From JALZUE01 sp051251725 (GTDB taxonomy: Bacteria > Pseudomonadota > Gammaproteobacteria > Enterobacterales > Alteromonadaceae): 64,000 nucleotides of DNA. Positions 18,741-29,299 of the stretch are shown here, in pieces. The stretch is taken from the NCBI GenBank assembly GCA_051251725.1, contig JBPOFN010000018.1:16136-80135 (forward strand). Direction: 5' to 3'. A program made the position numbers and the translations under genes. How positions within the stretch are numbered: position 1 is the stretch's first letter; each line of letters starts with the position of its first letter. The notes under the pieces were generated by a model. It was not told the DNA's origin, did not search any database, and saw only the letters and a list, made by a program, of their open reading frames with translations.

Positions 18741-19213
18741 GATAAAAATCCTACTGTAGATATTAAAAACACCTTGAGTGGGAATGCTGAATTTCTATGG
18801 AATTGTGTTTATGAACTCACAAACATTCGTAAGTTAAAAGCTGAGATTAAAGCGTTATCGAACAGTCATTTATTTACTTCGAGACATTATTGTTACTTTT
18901 GTAAAACCTTACTGGTTTTTAACATTAATCATACAAAGTACAACAGTAAATTAAAGTCTAATAGAATATGGCAATGTAAATATATGTAAATAAAAAGGTT
19001 AAAGTTGATTAAAAAGGCAATATGTTTAATTATATTTAATAATCTTTGTGTCGGTGTTCATAAAATTAAATTTACTCCCCTTATAACAAGGTAAGTATCA
19101 AGGTGATTTTGTCATATTTCCGATTAAACAGATTACTTAGTGGGATTTTATACAATGATTTACCCCAAGAATAGTGCTGTTTATTATATGTAATTAGGAT
19201 GTTCGTGAATGTT

Positions 19214-22200
19214 ATGAAAAGTGAAACAATAAAACCTTACTTTTTTATCGTCAGCTTGTTAAGTGTTGTCCTTGCCGGCGGTGTACTTGCAATAGTCACT
19301 ATTTTATCACCTTTAGATGGTGTTTCGGGCGAGGGCGTATTACGATTTTTTGGTCGTTTTCACCCCTTAGTATTACATTTTCCAATTACTTTATTGGTGC
19401 TTGCTTTAGGTTTTGAATTATTACGGTTTTTATCTAAGCCTTGGGCTCGTTGGTCAGCTATTGGTCTTCCTTTGCTTGTATTAGCTGTGATCACCGCTTG
19501 TATAACGGCAACACTTGGTGTGTTGTTGGCTGCGAATGAAGGGCATATGGGAGCACTGGTTGAAAGACATCGATTATTAGGTATTTCTGTTGCTGTTCTG
19601 GCTATCCTAGCATTAGGTTTACGTTGGTTATCAGCTAAAGTTAAGTCAAAGCAAAGCAGTTTACGGTTAACTTCTTTAGCGACATTATCGCTTACTTGTT
19701 TTGTGATGATGATCGCTGCCCATGATGGCGGCAGTATGGTTCATGGTGCAAGTTATTTATCGCAATACGCGCCAGCGCCATTAAAAAGTCTATTAACACC
19801 TTCGTCAGTTGTTAAACATTCACCTGACGAAGCAAAGAGTTTATCTTCAGCAAAGTCACCTAATTCAGAGAAACTAAATACAGAAATACTAAATACTTAT
19901 CATCACGATATTGCGCCTATTCTCGAGCGTAACTGTAGTAGTTGTCATGGTGACAGTAAACAAAAAGCAGGCATTCGGTTTGATCAACTTAGTCCTGCAA
20001 TGGAAACTGATCATGAAGTTGAACTGTGGTCGTCTGTTCGTGATGCGCTAAATTCTCATCAAATGCCGCCCAAAGAAGAAGGGCGTCAACCGAGTAGTGC
20101 CGATCGGCAAAAAATTGTCAACTGGATTGGCACGGCATTTAATCAAGTTGCTAAACAGCGTTTGGATAAAAGAGTGTCGCCAATGAGAAGGCTGACAGTC
20201 AATGAATACCAGCATACGCTGCAAGATTTATTTAGCACAGAATTCACGTTTGGGGCGAACTTACCCTCAGCTCCGATATCAGAACATGGCTATTCACGCG
20301 ATGCTAAACTGGTTAGCGTATCGGCCTTAGAGCTTGAGTACTTTTTAGATATCGCTCGCGAGAGTGTTGAAAATTATGTCATTTTTGGAGAACGGTTACC
20401 TGAAATCGAACATTTTTTAATTGAGTTTGAAGATGTCAAATATCGCCCAGGTGTCGATGGTGGGTATTCGGTTGATAAGCCTTTAACTGCACAAGCGCTA
20501 GCTAAAAAACGTCAAGCTAGAGAGCCAAATCCGGTGGTTTATTCGCCAAGAACACTATTCCCGCTACCTGATGGCCCCGCTTTAGCGAGCACTTTATTGC
20601 AGCGTTCGGTATTACAAAAGTTCAATGGGCAATATGCCAAGTTTAAGAGTAATCAACCTCACCAAGCTGGCGAGATGATTGTCAGAGTGCATGCTGCAGC
20701 AAAAAAAGGCGATGACGGCTCTGTTCCGCGTTTACGGTTTATATCAGGCAACCCCGAAAGTGCTGGTTTTAAAGGTCCTATCGCTGGTGAATGCGACGTC
20801 ACCGCCACGGTTGATAATCCACAAATTTGTACTTTCCGATTACCACTGAGATCATTGCCGGTTGATTTTGGTGAAAAAGGCAAGCTACTTCAGTTTTTTG
20901 TTTTTAATGTGTCTCATGATCCCGATGCCATTTTTGATATTGTGCCAGAGGGCTTGAACTTTCACCCTAAAAGACGTGGCTTAATGTCGCGTTATCGTAA
21001 GAGCCAAGCAAAAGCGATTATTAGCAAGGCGACTATGCGTGAAGCTGGCGTCAATGAGCTGTATTTAGATGCGATCGAAATTGATATTGTGCCGTTTGGC
21101 GCTGATATTGAAAATAGTGTTAATGCATTTCGAATTGATGCACTGCGTGCTAATCAAAATGGCGGAATTAATGCGCGAGAGGTAGCGCAGGAGTCGCTAC
21201 AAGAATTTATGACACGAGCTTATCGCCGCTCAATATCCGCATCTGAATTGAACTCGATGCTTGCTTTATATGATCAGTTTATCAATGAAGGTGATAGCTT
21301 TGAGGGAGCGCTGAAAGAAACCTTTAGTACGGTGTTAGTGTCGGCGCCATTTTTATATGTTGTTGCTCCTTTAGCACAAGAGGTTGCAGAGCAAATATCT
21401 GAAGAAGAACGTATTCAGTTCGCCGCCAGACTTTCTTACTTTCTGTGGAATGGCCCACCGGATGAACGTTTACGAGAGCTTGCCGCTCAAGATAAGCTTC
21501 GTGATCCTGGGTTACTTGCCGCTGAAGTCAATCGTATGTTGGCTGACGAAAGATCTCGTCGCTTTAGCAGTAATTTTGCAGAGGAGTGGTTACGCTTAGA
21601 TAAATTTGATTTAGTGGCCGTTAACCCTGAGTTCTATCCTCGATATGATCAAGATTTGGGTAACGATATGGTTAAAGAAACTATTGCTACTTTCCAAGAT
21701 ATTTTTCATAACAATAAAGATAGCCGTGAACTGGTTGCCTCAGATACCGTGTACATAAATCAACGCTTAGCGCGTCATTATGGTTTACCTACAGTTGAAG
21801 GAGGCGAAATGCGTCCTGTTAAAGTACCTGATTATCGTACCCGAGGCGGGTTGCTACATCAGGCGTCGATTTTAACTATGACAGCAGACGGCGCTGAGTC
21901 TAATCCTATTTATCGCGGGGTTTGGGTGTTAGAGCGTTTGTTAAATGATCCACCACCACCTCCACCGCCAGCAGTTCCTCCCCTTGATACGACAGCGGAT
22001 GATTTTGCTTCATTGACCCTGAAACAAAAGATTGAGCTGCATAGAAAACAAAGTGCATGTTCGGCTTGTCACGCTAAAATTGATCCTTGGGGCATTGCCC
22101 TTGAGAATTTTGATGCGATAGGTGCATGGCGTGATGCATCTTTGATCATTAATGCCAATACCTCTGAACAGTCATTTTTTCCTGTCGATAGTAGTACCGT

Positions 22201-22522
22201 TTTACCGACAGGTGAAGAAATTCAAGATTCAAAGGAGCTGATGAGTTATTTATTTAACGAACGAGCAGATGAATTCACTCATGCTTTAACGTGGCATATG
22301 ATGACTTACGCTTTAGGACGTGAACCCAATTTAGGTGATGAAAAAGATTTAGAAACCATTCATAGCCACTTCCGCGCGTCAGGGTATAAATTATCGGCTT
22401 TAGTGTTAGCGATTATTCAGAGTGAAGCTTTTCAAGCCAACCCTGCTGTGAATGCAAAACCTAAGAATAAAGCTAAACCAAATACCTTACACACTCAAAT
22501 TGACACCAGTCAAATTAAATAG
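19214..22522 (+). CDS. Membrane-anchored cytochrome c / DUF1587-1595-1592-1588-1585 protein (copy 1)
   Basis: About 1,100 residues; I prefer the ATG at 19214 with AGGA upstream (alternative ATG 19199, used for numbering). Residues 12-185 carry about four membrane helices with conserved His: FHPLVLHFP (H55, H60), H124, and AAHDGGSMVHG (H175, H182). A Planctomycete-type cytochrome domain follows with CSSCH at 246-250. Then DUF1587 (about 330-395, RRLTVNEYQHTLQDLF), DUF1595 (about 665-730), DUF1592 (about 740-870, RLSYFLWNGPPDERL), DUF1588 (about 880-985, RGGLLHQASILTM, a Pro-run and a second heme motif CSACH at 954-958) and DUF1585 (about 1010-1085). The function is unknown; the layout indicates a membrane-linked electron carrier in the periplasm. 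The DUF1552 gene follows immediately. Confidence 0.9.
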   Translation: MKSETIKPYFFIVSLLSVVLAGGVLAIVTILSPLDGVSGEGVLRFFGRFHPLVLHFPITLLVLALGFELLRFLSKPWARWSAIGLPLLVLAVITACITATLGVLLAANEGHMGALVERHRLLGISVAVLAILALGLRWLSAKVKSKQSSLRLTSLATLSLTCFVMMIAAHDGGSMVHGASYLSQYAPAPLKSLLTPSSVVKHSPDEAKSLSSAKSPNSEKLNTEILNTYHHDIAPILERNCSSCHGDSKQKAGIRFDQLSPAMETDHEVELWSSVRDALNSHQMPPKEEGRQPSSADRQKIVNWIGTAFNQVAKQRLDKRVSPMRRLTVNEYQHTLQDLFSTEFTFGANLPSAPISEHGYSRDAKLVSVSALELEYFLDIARESVENYVIFGERLPEIEHFLIEFEDVKYRPGVDGGYSVDKPLTAQALAKKRQAREPNPVVYSPRTLFPLPDGPALASTLLQRSVLQKFNGQYAKFKSNQPHQAGEMIVRVHAAAKKGDDGSVPRLRFISGNPESAGFKGPIAGECDVTATVDNPQICTFRLPLRSLPVDFGEKGKLLQFFVFNVSHDPDAIFDIVPEGLNFHPKRRGLMSRYRKSQAKAIISKATMREAGVNELYLDAIEIDIVPFGADIENSVNAFRIDALRANQNGGINAREVAQESLQEFMTRAYRRSISASELNSMLALYDQFINEGDSFEGALKETFSTVLVSAPFLYVVAPLAQEVAEQISEEERIQFAARLSYFLWNGPPDERLRELAAQDKLRDPGLLAAEVNRMLADERSRRFSSNFAEEWLRLDKFDLVAVNPEFYPRYDQDLGNDMVKETIATFQDIFHNNKDSRELVASDTVYINQRLARHYGLPTVEGGEMRPVKVPDYRTRGGLLHQASILTMTADGAESNPIYRGVWVLERLLNDPPPPPPPAVPPLDTTADDFASLTLKQKIELHRKQSACSACHAKIDPWGIALENFDAIGAWRDASLIINANTSEQSFFPVDSSTVLPTGEEIQDSKELMSYLFNERADEFTHALTWHMMTYALGREPNLGDEKDLETIHSHFRASGYKLSALVLAIIQSEAFQANPAVNAKPKNKAKPNTLHTQIDTSQIK

Positions 22523-22531
22523 GGGTTGATG

Positions 22532-23911
22532 ATGAAACATATCAATGAACTTAACCGTAGAAAGCTTCTGAAACTTGGTTTAGGTGGCCTAGCATTGCCG
22601 CCACTGGCGTCGCTATTAGGTACTTCTAATTTAGCCCATGCTGATAACTTAGCATCGGCTACAGGCACGGCGACTAATAAACCCGTCAGGCTAGTGACTA
22701 TCTTTTTCCCTAATGGTGTGTCATTACCACCAGAGAATGACGCTAGCTTTCCCGATTGGCATTGGTTTCCCCACAAAGCGGGTACGGACTACACCTTAAC
22801 TAAATCACTTGAGCCGCTTTCGAAACATCGCAGTAATTTATCAATTTTGTCTGGTTTTTCTCATCCAGAGTTACGATCGGTTGTGCCGCATAGCTGTGCC
22901 ACCAAATGGCTCACGAGTACGGTACCACCTAAGGGTTCAAAAAATCTAATGAGTTTCGACCAAGTGTTTGCCGAGCAGATTGAAGGGGCGACACGATTTT
23001 CATCACTTGCTTTATCTGCTGCTGGAGGCGCCGGTAGTCTTGGCCGTCCGGCTACCTTGTCTGTTAACCGAAATGGCGCACTTATTCCGTCTTTGTCTGA
23101 GCCCAAACAAATATTTGATCGTTTGTTTTCGGTAGATTCTGGAGGGATAGAACAGCGTCGACGAGGTATTGTGCGTGATCGCACTATTCTCGACCGTATC
23201 AGCTCACAATTAAACCAAAGTAATGTTAGGGTTGGTTCAGAAGATAAAAGACATCTTGATGCTTATTTAAACGCAACCCAGACGCTAGAAAAGCAATTAG
23301 CAAGAGCCAATGACTGGCTTGATGTGCCAAAACCAGAGGTTGATGCCAGGCTTTTTGATTTTGATTCAGAGCCAACTCGCGATCTTGGCACAAACTATAT
23401 GCGAACTATGTTTGACTTAATTCATATGGCACTGCTGACGGACTCAACTCGTGTTGTCACTTATCAAACGTCAATGGAAAATGCGGGTGGGCGTGGTAAT
23501 CAATTACCCTATGCAGCAGGTTTGTCGTTACATCATCATCAGTTAACTCACAGCGCGGCAAGAGATAAGGGCGGTTGGGAGCGTTGGGCTAAGTATGATC
23601 AATATTTAGCCGATCGTTTTTCTGAATTTTTGACCAAAATGGCAGACACACCGGATCCGTTAGCTGAGGGCAGTTTGCTTGATAATACGGTGGTGCTTTA
23701 TGGCTGCGGTACCAGTAAAACCCATGTTGGCAGAAACTATCCGTTAATTGTTGCTGGTGGTAAAAACGTCGGCTTAAAACATGGTGCTTTCCATAAATTT
23801 GAAGAAGAACGCCCCTTTAGTGACGTACTACTAACGCTATTACAACAATTAGGGGTTGAAACAGACAGTTTTGGTGATAGTGAAAATATAGTTTCTGAGA
23901 TTTTGGCGTAA
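22532..23911 (+). CDS. DUF1552 secreted protein (copy 1)
   Basis: A 459-residue DUF1552 (PF07586) protein. The N-terminus NRRKLLKLGLGGLALPPLA looks like a Tat-type signal peptide with a degenerate twin-arginine. Typical family blocks are FPNGVSLPPEN, WHWFPHKAGTDYTL, LSGFSHPE and the C-terminal TVVLYGCGTSKTH with AGGKNVGLKHGAFHKF. The Shine-Dalgarno sequence AGGGG (22521-22525) overlaps the preceding stop, so it is translationally coupled to the cytochrome protein. The family sits beside DUF1592-type proteins in Planctomycetes, Verrucomicrobia and scattered Proteobacteria; its reaction is not known. Its fold resembles the alkaline-phosphatase/DUF1501 type, an inference from family placement. 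Confidence 0.9.
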   Translation: MKHINELNRRKLLKLGLGGLALPPLASLLGTSNLAHADNLASATGTATNKPVRLVTIFFPNGVSLPPENDASFPDWHWFPHKAGTDYTLTKSLEPLSKHRSNLSILSGFSHPELRSVVPHSCATKWLTSTVPPKGSKNLMSFDQVFAEQIEGATRFSSLALSAAGGAGSLGRPATLSVNRNGALIPSLSEPKQIFDRLFSVDSGGIEQRRRGIVRDRTILDRISSQLNQSNVRVGSEDKRHLDAYLNATQTLEKQLARANDWLDVPKPEVDARLFDFDSEPTRDLGTNYMRTMFDLIHMALLTDSTRVVTYQTSMENAGGRGNQLPYAAGLSLHHHQLTHSAARDKGGWERWAKYDQYLADRFSEFLTKMADTPDPLAEGSLLDNTVVLYGCGTSKTHVGRNYPLIVAGGKNVGLKHGAFHKFEEERPFSDVLLTLLQQLGVETDSFGDSENIVSEILA

Positions 23912-23916
23912 GCTTG

Positions 23917-25260
23917 ATGGCTAAACAATTATTATTTTTATGGTGTTTAACGAGTTTATATTTTTCGGTATTGGGCTCCGTAGTTGCGCAAGAGTTTAGT
24001 TTTCCGTTTAAAGCATTATCAGAAGAACCGCCTTATTATCATGTGCGCTATCCAGCCTCAGATAAACCGGATGAACTTGTTTTTGCTGTCAATTATACCG
24101 TTTGGCTACCGCCTCAAGCTGAAAAAATTCGAGCGGTGATTGTCCATCAGCATGGTTGTGGTATTGGCGCTGCTTACACAGGATTAACCGGTGCCTTTGA
24201 TTTACATTGGCAGGCGCTAGCGAAAAAACATCAGGCAGCACTGTTAAGTGCGGCCTATGAACAAGCTAAAGGTAAACCATGTCCAAACTGGGCCGAGCCA
24301 CGCAATGGTTCTGAAGCTGTTTTTCTTAAAGCTTTAAAAGATTTAGCACTAAAATCAGGTCATGATGAATTAGCCTCAGCACCATGGGCGTTGTGGGGGC
24401 ATAGTGGTGGTGCTGTTTGGGTTGGTGGAATGACCTTACTACATCCCGAACGAGTAGTCGCATTATGGATGCGCTCAGGCTCGTTTGACCTTCAGTCGGA
24501 TTCCCAACCAGCCGGTGATGGCGTTTATTCACTAACGGATGATGCGTTGGCTGTACCTATCATGTTAAATCAGGGCCAAACGGAAGGTATTACAGATGCT
24601 ACCAGTCGGCATGCGCATGTTTGGCCGCGAAACCAAAAAGTATTTCACGCGATACGTGGCAAAGGTGGTCTTATTGCTCATTCGGTGGATTTAATAAGCG
24701 AACATCAAAATGGCAATCAGCGCTATCTCGCTATTCCTTGGTTTGACGCTATTTTAAGTGCACGGTTGCCTAAACACGTTGGTGAGTCACTTCGAGACAT
24801 GCCGGTTGACGATGTGTGGCTTGCGCCTTTATTAGGCGCTAAAGCTGTTCCTATGGCAGAATATAAAGAAGATAAAACCGCGGCTGTTTGGCTACCTAAT
24901 AAAACCATCGCAAAAGCGTGGATGAGCTATATGCAAGACAATGCTGTTGCCGATATAACCCCACCACCAGCACCTAACAAGCTATTGATAAAAGATAATA
25001 AGTTAACATGGACGGCTGAAGCGGATCTTGAAAGTGGCTTGGCCTATTTTATCGTTGAACGTGATGGTAAATTCCTCGCTAAGGTCACAGGTAGTGATGT
25101 TAAAATGCTCGGCCGTACGATTTTTCAAACCCTCTACAACAGTGATTCACCCAGACAACCCTTACCTAAAATGAAATTTACCGATACTACGGCGGTAACA
25201 GGCCAAACATATAAATATCGGGTGATTACAGTTAATACGGTAGGTTTAAAATCAAACTAA
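23917..25260 (+). CDS. Secreted alpha/beta-hydrolase with C-terminal FN3-like domain
   Basis: A 447-residue exported protein whose ATG lies five bases after the DUF1552 stop (a TTG at 23914 is the preceding codon). The hydrolase part shows HQHGCG (residues 79-83 counting from the TTG), then the nucleophile Ser164 in WGHSGGAVWVGG. The last 100 residues (PPPAPNKLLIKDNKLTW to YKYRVITVN) form a fibronectin-III-like sandwich with a Pro-rich linker. No homologue with known substrate comes to mind; a carbohydrate esterase is likely given the operon. It closes the first three-gene unit before a 206-base gap. Confidence 0.8.
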   Translation: MAKQLLFLWCLTSLYFSVLGSVVAQEFSFPFKALSEEPPYYHVRYPASDKPDELVFAVNYTVWLPPQAEKIRAVIVHQHGCGIGAAYTGLTGAFDLHWQALAKKHQAALLSAAYEQAKGKPCPNWAEPRNGSEAVFLKALKDLALKSGHDELASAPWALWGHSGGAVWVGGMTLLHPERVVALWMRSGSFDLQSDSQPAGDGVYSLTDDALAVPIMLNQGQTEGITDATSRHAHVWPRNQKVFHAIRGKGGLIAHSVDLISEHQNGNQRYLAIPWFDAILSARLPKHVGESLRDMPVDDVWLAPLLGAKAVPMAEYKEDKTAAVWLPNKTIAKAWMSYMQDNAVADITPPPAPNKLLIKDNKLTWTAEADLESGLAYFIVERDGKFLAKVTGSDVKMLGRTIFQTLYNSDSPRQPLPKMKFTDTTAVTGQTYKYRVITVNTVGLKSN

Positions 25261-25466
25261 TTACAGTTTGACACTAGATTTGATGCATTGTTAGGTATTG
25301 TGTACAGCATTATTAACAAAAAATGAAACACTCTTTTAACTCATGACCAATATATAAAACAATAATAAATTAACCGTATCAAGGGTCGCAACATTCTTCA
25401 ACTTATCTTGTGGGTAACGTTAGGGGAAAATTAAGTGACTGATATCAATTAGTGAAATAAAAGCGT

Positions 25467-28400
25467 ATGAATTTAAAAGAAATAATAAAACCTATCTCAT
25501 TACTAATGAGCTTGGCCCTATTAATTATGATATTAGCCTTGTTAATACCTTTTAATGGTGTCAGTGGCGATGGCATAACCCGTTTTTTCGGTCGGTTCCA
25601 TGTATTGGTATTGCACTTTCCTATCACTTTAATAGTCTTGATACCTATATTAGAATTAGTGCAACGTAAAAAACACCTTCAAAACGTAACCGACATTATT
25701 CTTTTAATTTGGTGGTTCGCAAGTATTTCAGCATTTATTACGGTATTGCTGGGCATGACTTTAGCTGCTAATGAAGGCTTCGATTTTGAAAAAATTCAAT
25801 ATCATTTAATTGCAGGTATTGTTGTCGCTATACTGACGTTTACTTGTACAGGGTTAAAGTATGTTATATCAAAACGCGTTAATTCAAATACAAAGTTTGC
25901 GTCTACTAACCAAAAAAGCACGTCAATATTAACGACTTTTTACACTACATTGTCGGTAGTTTTATTATGTGCATTAATCATTGCTGCACATGCCGGCGGA
26001 AATTTGGTACATGGTGACACCTATTTAACACGTTATGCACCACAAGCGATTAAGTCATGGTTACCGGAAGAGAAACAGGCTATCGATTTAAGCCAAGTCA
26101 AAGATCAGCATTTTGTTAAAAAGGTGCAGCCGTTAATCCAGCAATATTGTTTTAGCTGTCATGGTGATGATAAGCAAAAAGGCGGTATTCAGCTATCAGT
26201 ACTAAACCCTGATTTTATTAATGGCCATGATGCACCCCAGTGGCATGGCGCATTAGATATGATCAACAGTGGAGAAATGCCACCAGCAAAAGAACAACAA
26301 CCCAGTGATGAAGAAAGACAGATAATCGTTGATTGGTTAACGGGTGGTATTAAATTAGCAAAAGAGAGTAAAAAAGGTAAAAGCAAACAAGTTATTCAGC
26401 GATTAACCAAACAACAATATACTAATACCTTGCAAGACTTGTTGGACGTGAAGATAAACTTTGGCGTTGAACTGCCAGATGATCCGATATCTGAAATTGG
26501 TTTTAGCAATAATGCCGAGTTATTAAGCTCATCAACCTTACATTTAGAAACGTTTCAAAAGATTGCGCGCAATGCGCTAGAGCAAGCCATTAATATTGGC
26601 GAAAAGCCGCCAGTTCACCATTACCGCATGCATTTTGGTAAAGGGATTGGTAAAGGGCAGCCGAATACAACTTCTAGAGGCTACTTAGACTTACCCGTTA
26701 GCCAAGATGATTTTTTTGTTGAAATACTATCAGAAAATAACGAGGCTAAATCAGGTGAAAGTGTTGAAAAGTTAAAGAAATATTTCAGTGCAAGTATGCG
26801 TGGTTCTGATCCCAAAAGACTACAAATAAAAGAACAAGGTATTACTTTACTGTCGGCTTTACCACATAAAGAAACAACGGAAGGCGGGCAATATGGTGCA
26901 TGGCACGGTCCTTCACCTAATCTAGCGATGCAAATTAAGGATCAATATCCGAGTGAAGGCGCTTTTGCTATTCGAGTGAAAGCTTCTAAGGGGGAAACCT
27001 TTAATTTACCTTTGATCAATGCAACCTCATTAACGAATGCTAAGTCTCTGGTGAATTTAGATAAAAAAAAGGTTCCTAAAAAACAACCCAAAAATGGTAG
27101 AAACACGCTCGTATTAGCCAGCACTAAGTTTAAAAATGTTCAAGGTTTGGTTAAATCAAAAAATTTAGCAAGAACGTTAATTCCTGATAATAGTAGTTCA
27201 CATATTGCGGGCGAAATCACCGTGGACGTGCCTTATCGAGGCTCTGATTATTTTCAAATTGATCTGGTTCACCCTGAAGTGAGCGCTGACGCAATGAGCA
27301 GTATTACTTTAAGTATCAATGATGAGATAACCTTTAATTCCCCTATATTTCCCACAGGTAAAGCCAAGCCTGGTGAGTTAGTTACATCAAGTATTGGTAT
27401 GGCTTATCTTATTCGCGATAAAAAAATAAAAGTAAGTATCAAAAGTGATGCTAATTTTTCAGGTTTTAGTGACATAGTATTCACTAAAATTAATGGTGAT
27501 AATGAGCATGTAAACTCATTAAAACTTGATTATTACGACAACAGTAAATTTGCTAATGCAAAAGCAGAATTAATCCCTTATATCGGCTCAAGAACAGATG
27601 ACGGTATGGATTATAAAACCTTTAGTGACAGTGTCACCGTCACTAATAGTACAGAGCATGAAAAAATCTATAGCTTTTATGGCCGTTTAGAAAATTTGCC
27701 GATACCGCCTCATGGTACGCAAGGTAACCACATTACCAACAGTAGCCTTAAAGTGGGGTTGTGGAATCATAACTTAGTTAAAAAAGACACTGAATTGGGT
27801 AGTTCATTACATATTGATTATATTGAATTTGAAGCGCCATACTTTGAAAAATGGCCAAGTCAAACTCACCAAAATATTTTTATTGAATCAAATCAGTCAA
27901 ACAAGACAAGCGAGCCAGAAGTTTATGCGAAAGAAGTTTTGCAAAACTTTATCACTAAGGCTTATCGAAGACCGGTAACGGAAGATGAACTTGCACTGTA
28001 TATGAATTATTGGCTGGGTATTAAAGGTGATTATCCTGTTTTTGAAGAAAGCATTAAAGAAACGTTAGTCGCAGTATTGTCGTCGACAAACTTTCTTTAT
28101 TTAGCCGAGCCTGAACAAGATGAAATATTAGCGAATACCTCGCTTAAAGATGCTGATACAACACAGTCATCTGAGTCTTTAATTAGCAGTGTCATAGGTA
28201 TTTCTACAGCTAATGCAAGTACGCAATCTATTGCCGAAAAAGGTAAGCCTAATAGCGAATATGCATTGGCGAGTCGCTTATCTTACTTTTTATGGAACTC
28301 ACCGCCAGATGCTGAATTACTCAGCCTTGCTAAAACGGGGCAACTTTCTGCTCAGTTACCCCAACAAATTGAACGTTTGTTAGCTGATGATAAGGTGATG

Positions 28401-29294
28401 AGGTTTATCAAGGTTTTTACCCGTGAGTGGCTAAGACTTGATAGACAGCAAGGTCAAACCGTTGATGTGGCAACCTTTCCAGATTATACCCGTTTTGTAA
28501 AACAGGATATGGCGTTAGAAACGCAACACTTCTTTAAAACCTTGCTACAAGAAAACTTGTCAGTGTTAAATGTGATAGATGCTGATTTTACAATGCTAAA
28601 CCAAAATTTAGCCGAGTTTTATGGCATAGATACCGTATATGGTAGTCAATTTACCAAGGTTGCATTAAATGATGAAGATAAAACCCGCGGTGGTTTATTG
28701 TCTCAAGGTGCTTTTTTAACCGGCCATGCTGATGGTATCCATAGCCACCCAGTAAAACGTGCTGTTTGGCTGAAAGAGAAAATATTAGGTGATAAGCCCC
28801 CACCACCACCGCCGAATGTACCGGAGTTAGATCCTGAAACCCCAGGCTTTGAAAAACTGACTTTAAAGCAGCAGTTAGAATTACACCGTGATAAAGACTC
28901 TTGTCGAGACTGTCATGCCAAAATAGACCCTTATGGTGTCGTTTTTGAAAAGTATGACGCGGTTGGTCGCTTACGCCAAGCTTATAAAGGCAGAGATATC
29001 GATGATCATGTGATCTTACCTAATGGCACGCCAATATCCGGTGTGTCAGAAATAAAAGGCTATTTGATGAAGGATCAAAAAGATCAAGTGGCGTTGTCAG
29101 TCATCAAACATTTATATGCTTATGCGCTAGGAAAAGAAGTGAGCTTCCATGATGAAGATGCACTTGAAGAAATCCTAGAAAAAACAAAAAAAGATCATTA
29201 TCAAATGCAAACACTGATTAACGCCATTGTTGAAAGCTCTGCATTTGACTCTGTTCAACAAATTAACGCCAATAAAAATGAAAGCGAGGGATAA
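25467..29294 (+). CDS. Membrane-anchored cytochrome c / DUF1587-1595-1592-1588-1585 protein (copy 2)
   Basis: A 1,275-residue paralogue of the protein at 19214-22522. The membrane part keeps all its histidines: FHVLVLHFP (H45, H50), H113, and AAHAGGNLVHG (H175, H182). CFSCH at 228-232 and CRDCH at 1146-1150 are the two c-type heme motifs. DUF1587 begins near residue 312 (QRLTKQQYTNTLQDLL); DUF1595, DUF1592, DUF1588 and DUF1585 follow from about 820. The extra 170 residues lie mostly between DUF1587 and DUF1595 (about 376-815), where beta-rich insertions may bind substrate. It is followed six bases later by a DUF1552 gene, repeating the order of the first pair. Confidence 0.9.
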   Translation: MNLKEIIKPISLLMSLALLIMILALLIPFNGVSGDGITRFFGRFHVLVLHFPITLIVLIPILELVQRKKHLQNVTDIILLIWWFASISAFITVLLGMTLAANEGFDFEKIQYHLIAGIVVAILTFTCTGLKYVISKRVNSNTKFASTNQKSTSILTTFYTTLSVVLLCALIIAAHAGGNLVHGDTYLTRYAPQAIKSWLPEEKQAIDLSQVKDQHFVKKVQPLIQQYCFSCHGDDKQKGGIQLSVLNPDFINGHDAPQWHGALDMINSGEMPPAKEQQPSDEERQIIVDWLTGGIKLAKESKKGKSKQVIQRLTKQQYTNTLQDLLDVKINFGVELPDDPISEIGFSNNAELLSSSTLHLETFQKIARNALEQAINIGEKPPVHHYRMHFGKGIGKGQPNTTSRGYLDLPVSQDDFFVEILSENNEAKSGESVEKLKKYFSASMRGSDPKRLQIKEQGITLLSALPHKETTEGGQYGAWHGPSPNLAMQIKDQYPSEGAFAIRVKASKGETFNLPLINATSLTNAKSLVNLDKKKVPKKQPKNGRNTLVLASTKFKNVQGLVKSKNLARTLIPDNSSSHIAGEITVDVPYRGSDYFQIDLVHPEVSADAMSSITLSINDEITFNSPIFPTGKAKPGELVTSSIGMAYLIRDKKIKVSIKSDANFSGFSDIVFTKINGDNEHVNSLKLDYYDNSKFANAKAELIPYIGSRTDDGMDYKTFSDSVTVTNSTEHEKIYSFYGRLENLPIPPHGTQGNHITNSSLKVGLWNHNLVKKDTELGSSLHIDYIEFEAPYFEKWPSQTHQNIFIESNQSNKTSEPEVYAKEVLQNFITKAYRRPVTEDELALYMNYWLGIKGDYPVFEESIKETLVAVLSSTNFLYLAEPEQDEILANTSLKDADTTQSSESLISSVIGISTANASTQSIAEKGKPNSEYALASRLSYFLWNSPPDAELLSLAKTGQLSAQLPQQIERLLADDKVMRFIKVFTREWLRLDRQQGQTVDVATFPDYTRFVKQDMALETQHFFKTLLQENLSVLNVIDADFTMLNQNLAEFYGIDTVYGSQFTKVALNDEDKTRGGLLSQGAFLTGHADGIHSHPVKRAVWLKEKILGDKPPPPPPNVPELDPETPGFEKLTLKQQLELHRDKDSCRDCHAKIDPYGVVFEKYDAVGRLRQAYKGRDIDDHVILPNGTPISGVSEIKGYLMKDQKDQVALSVIKHLYAYALGKEVSFHDEDALEEILEKTKKDHYQMQTLINAIVESSAFDSVQQINANKNESEG

Positions 29295-29299
29295 TAGTT

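Larger units (their letters stand above)
17758..19198. other. 1.4-kb gene-free stretch filled with IS/MITE debris
   Basis: No intact gene is present. It holds a small element with inverted ends (17776-17950), a second copy of the same end sequence (CTGTTGATCTTTG at 18026) and scrambled IS5-type transposase fragments (about 18490-18740). A short frame at 18774-18989 encodes 71 residues without recognisable features; I do not regard it as a gene. The final 200 bases lead into the cytochrome-protein operon and should carry its promoter. Confidence 0.6.

Noticed and set aside
18774..18989. 71-codon plus-strand frame after the transposase debris
   Set aside because: No RBS, no recognisable domain, and it lies in a region of scrambled IS sequence; more likely a chance frame.
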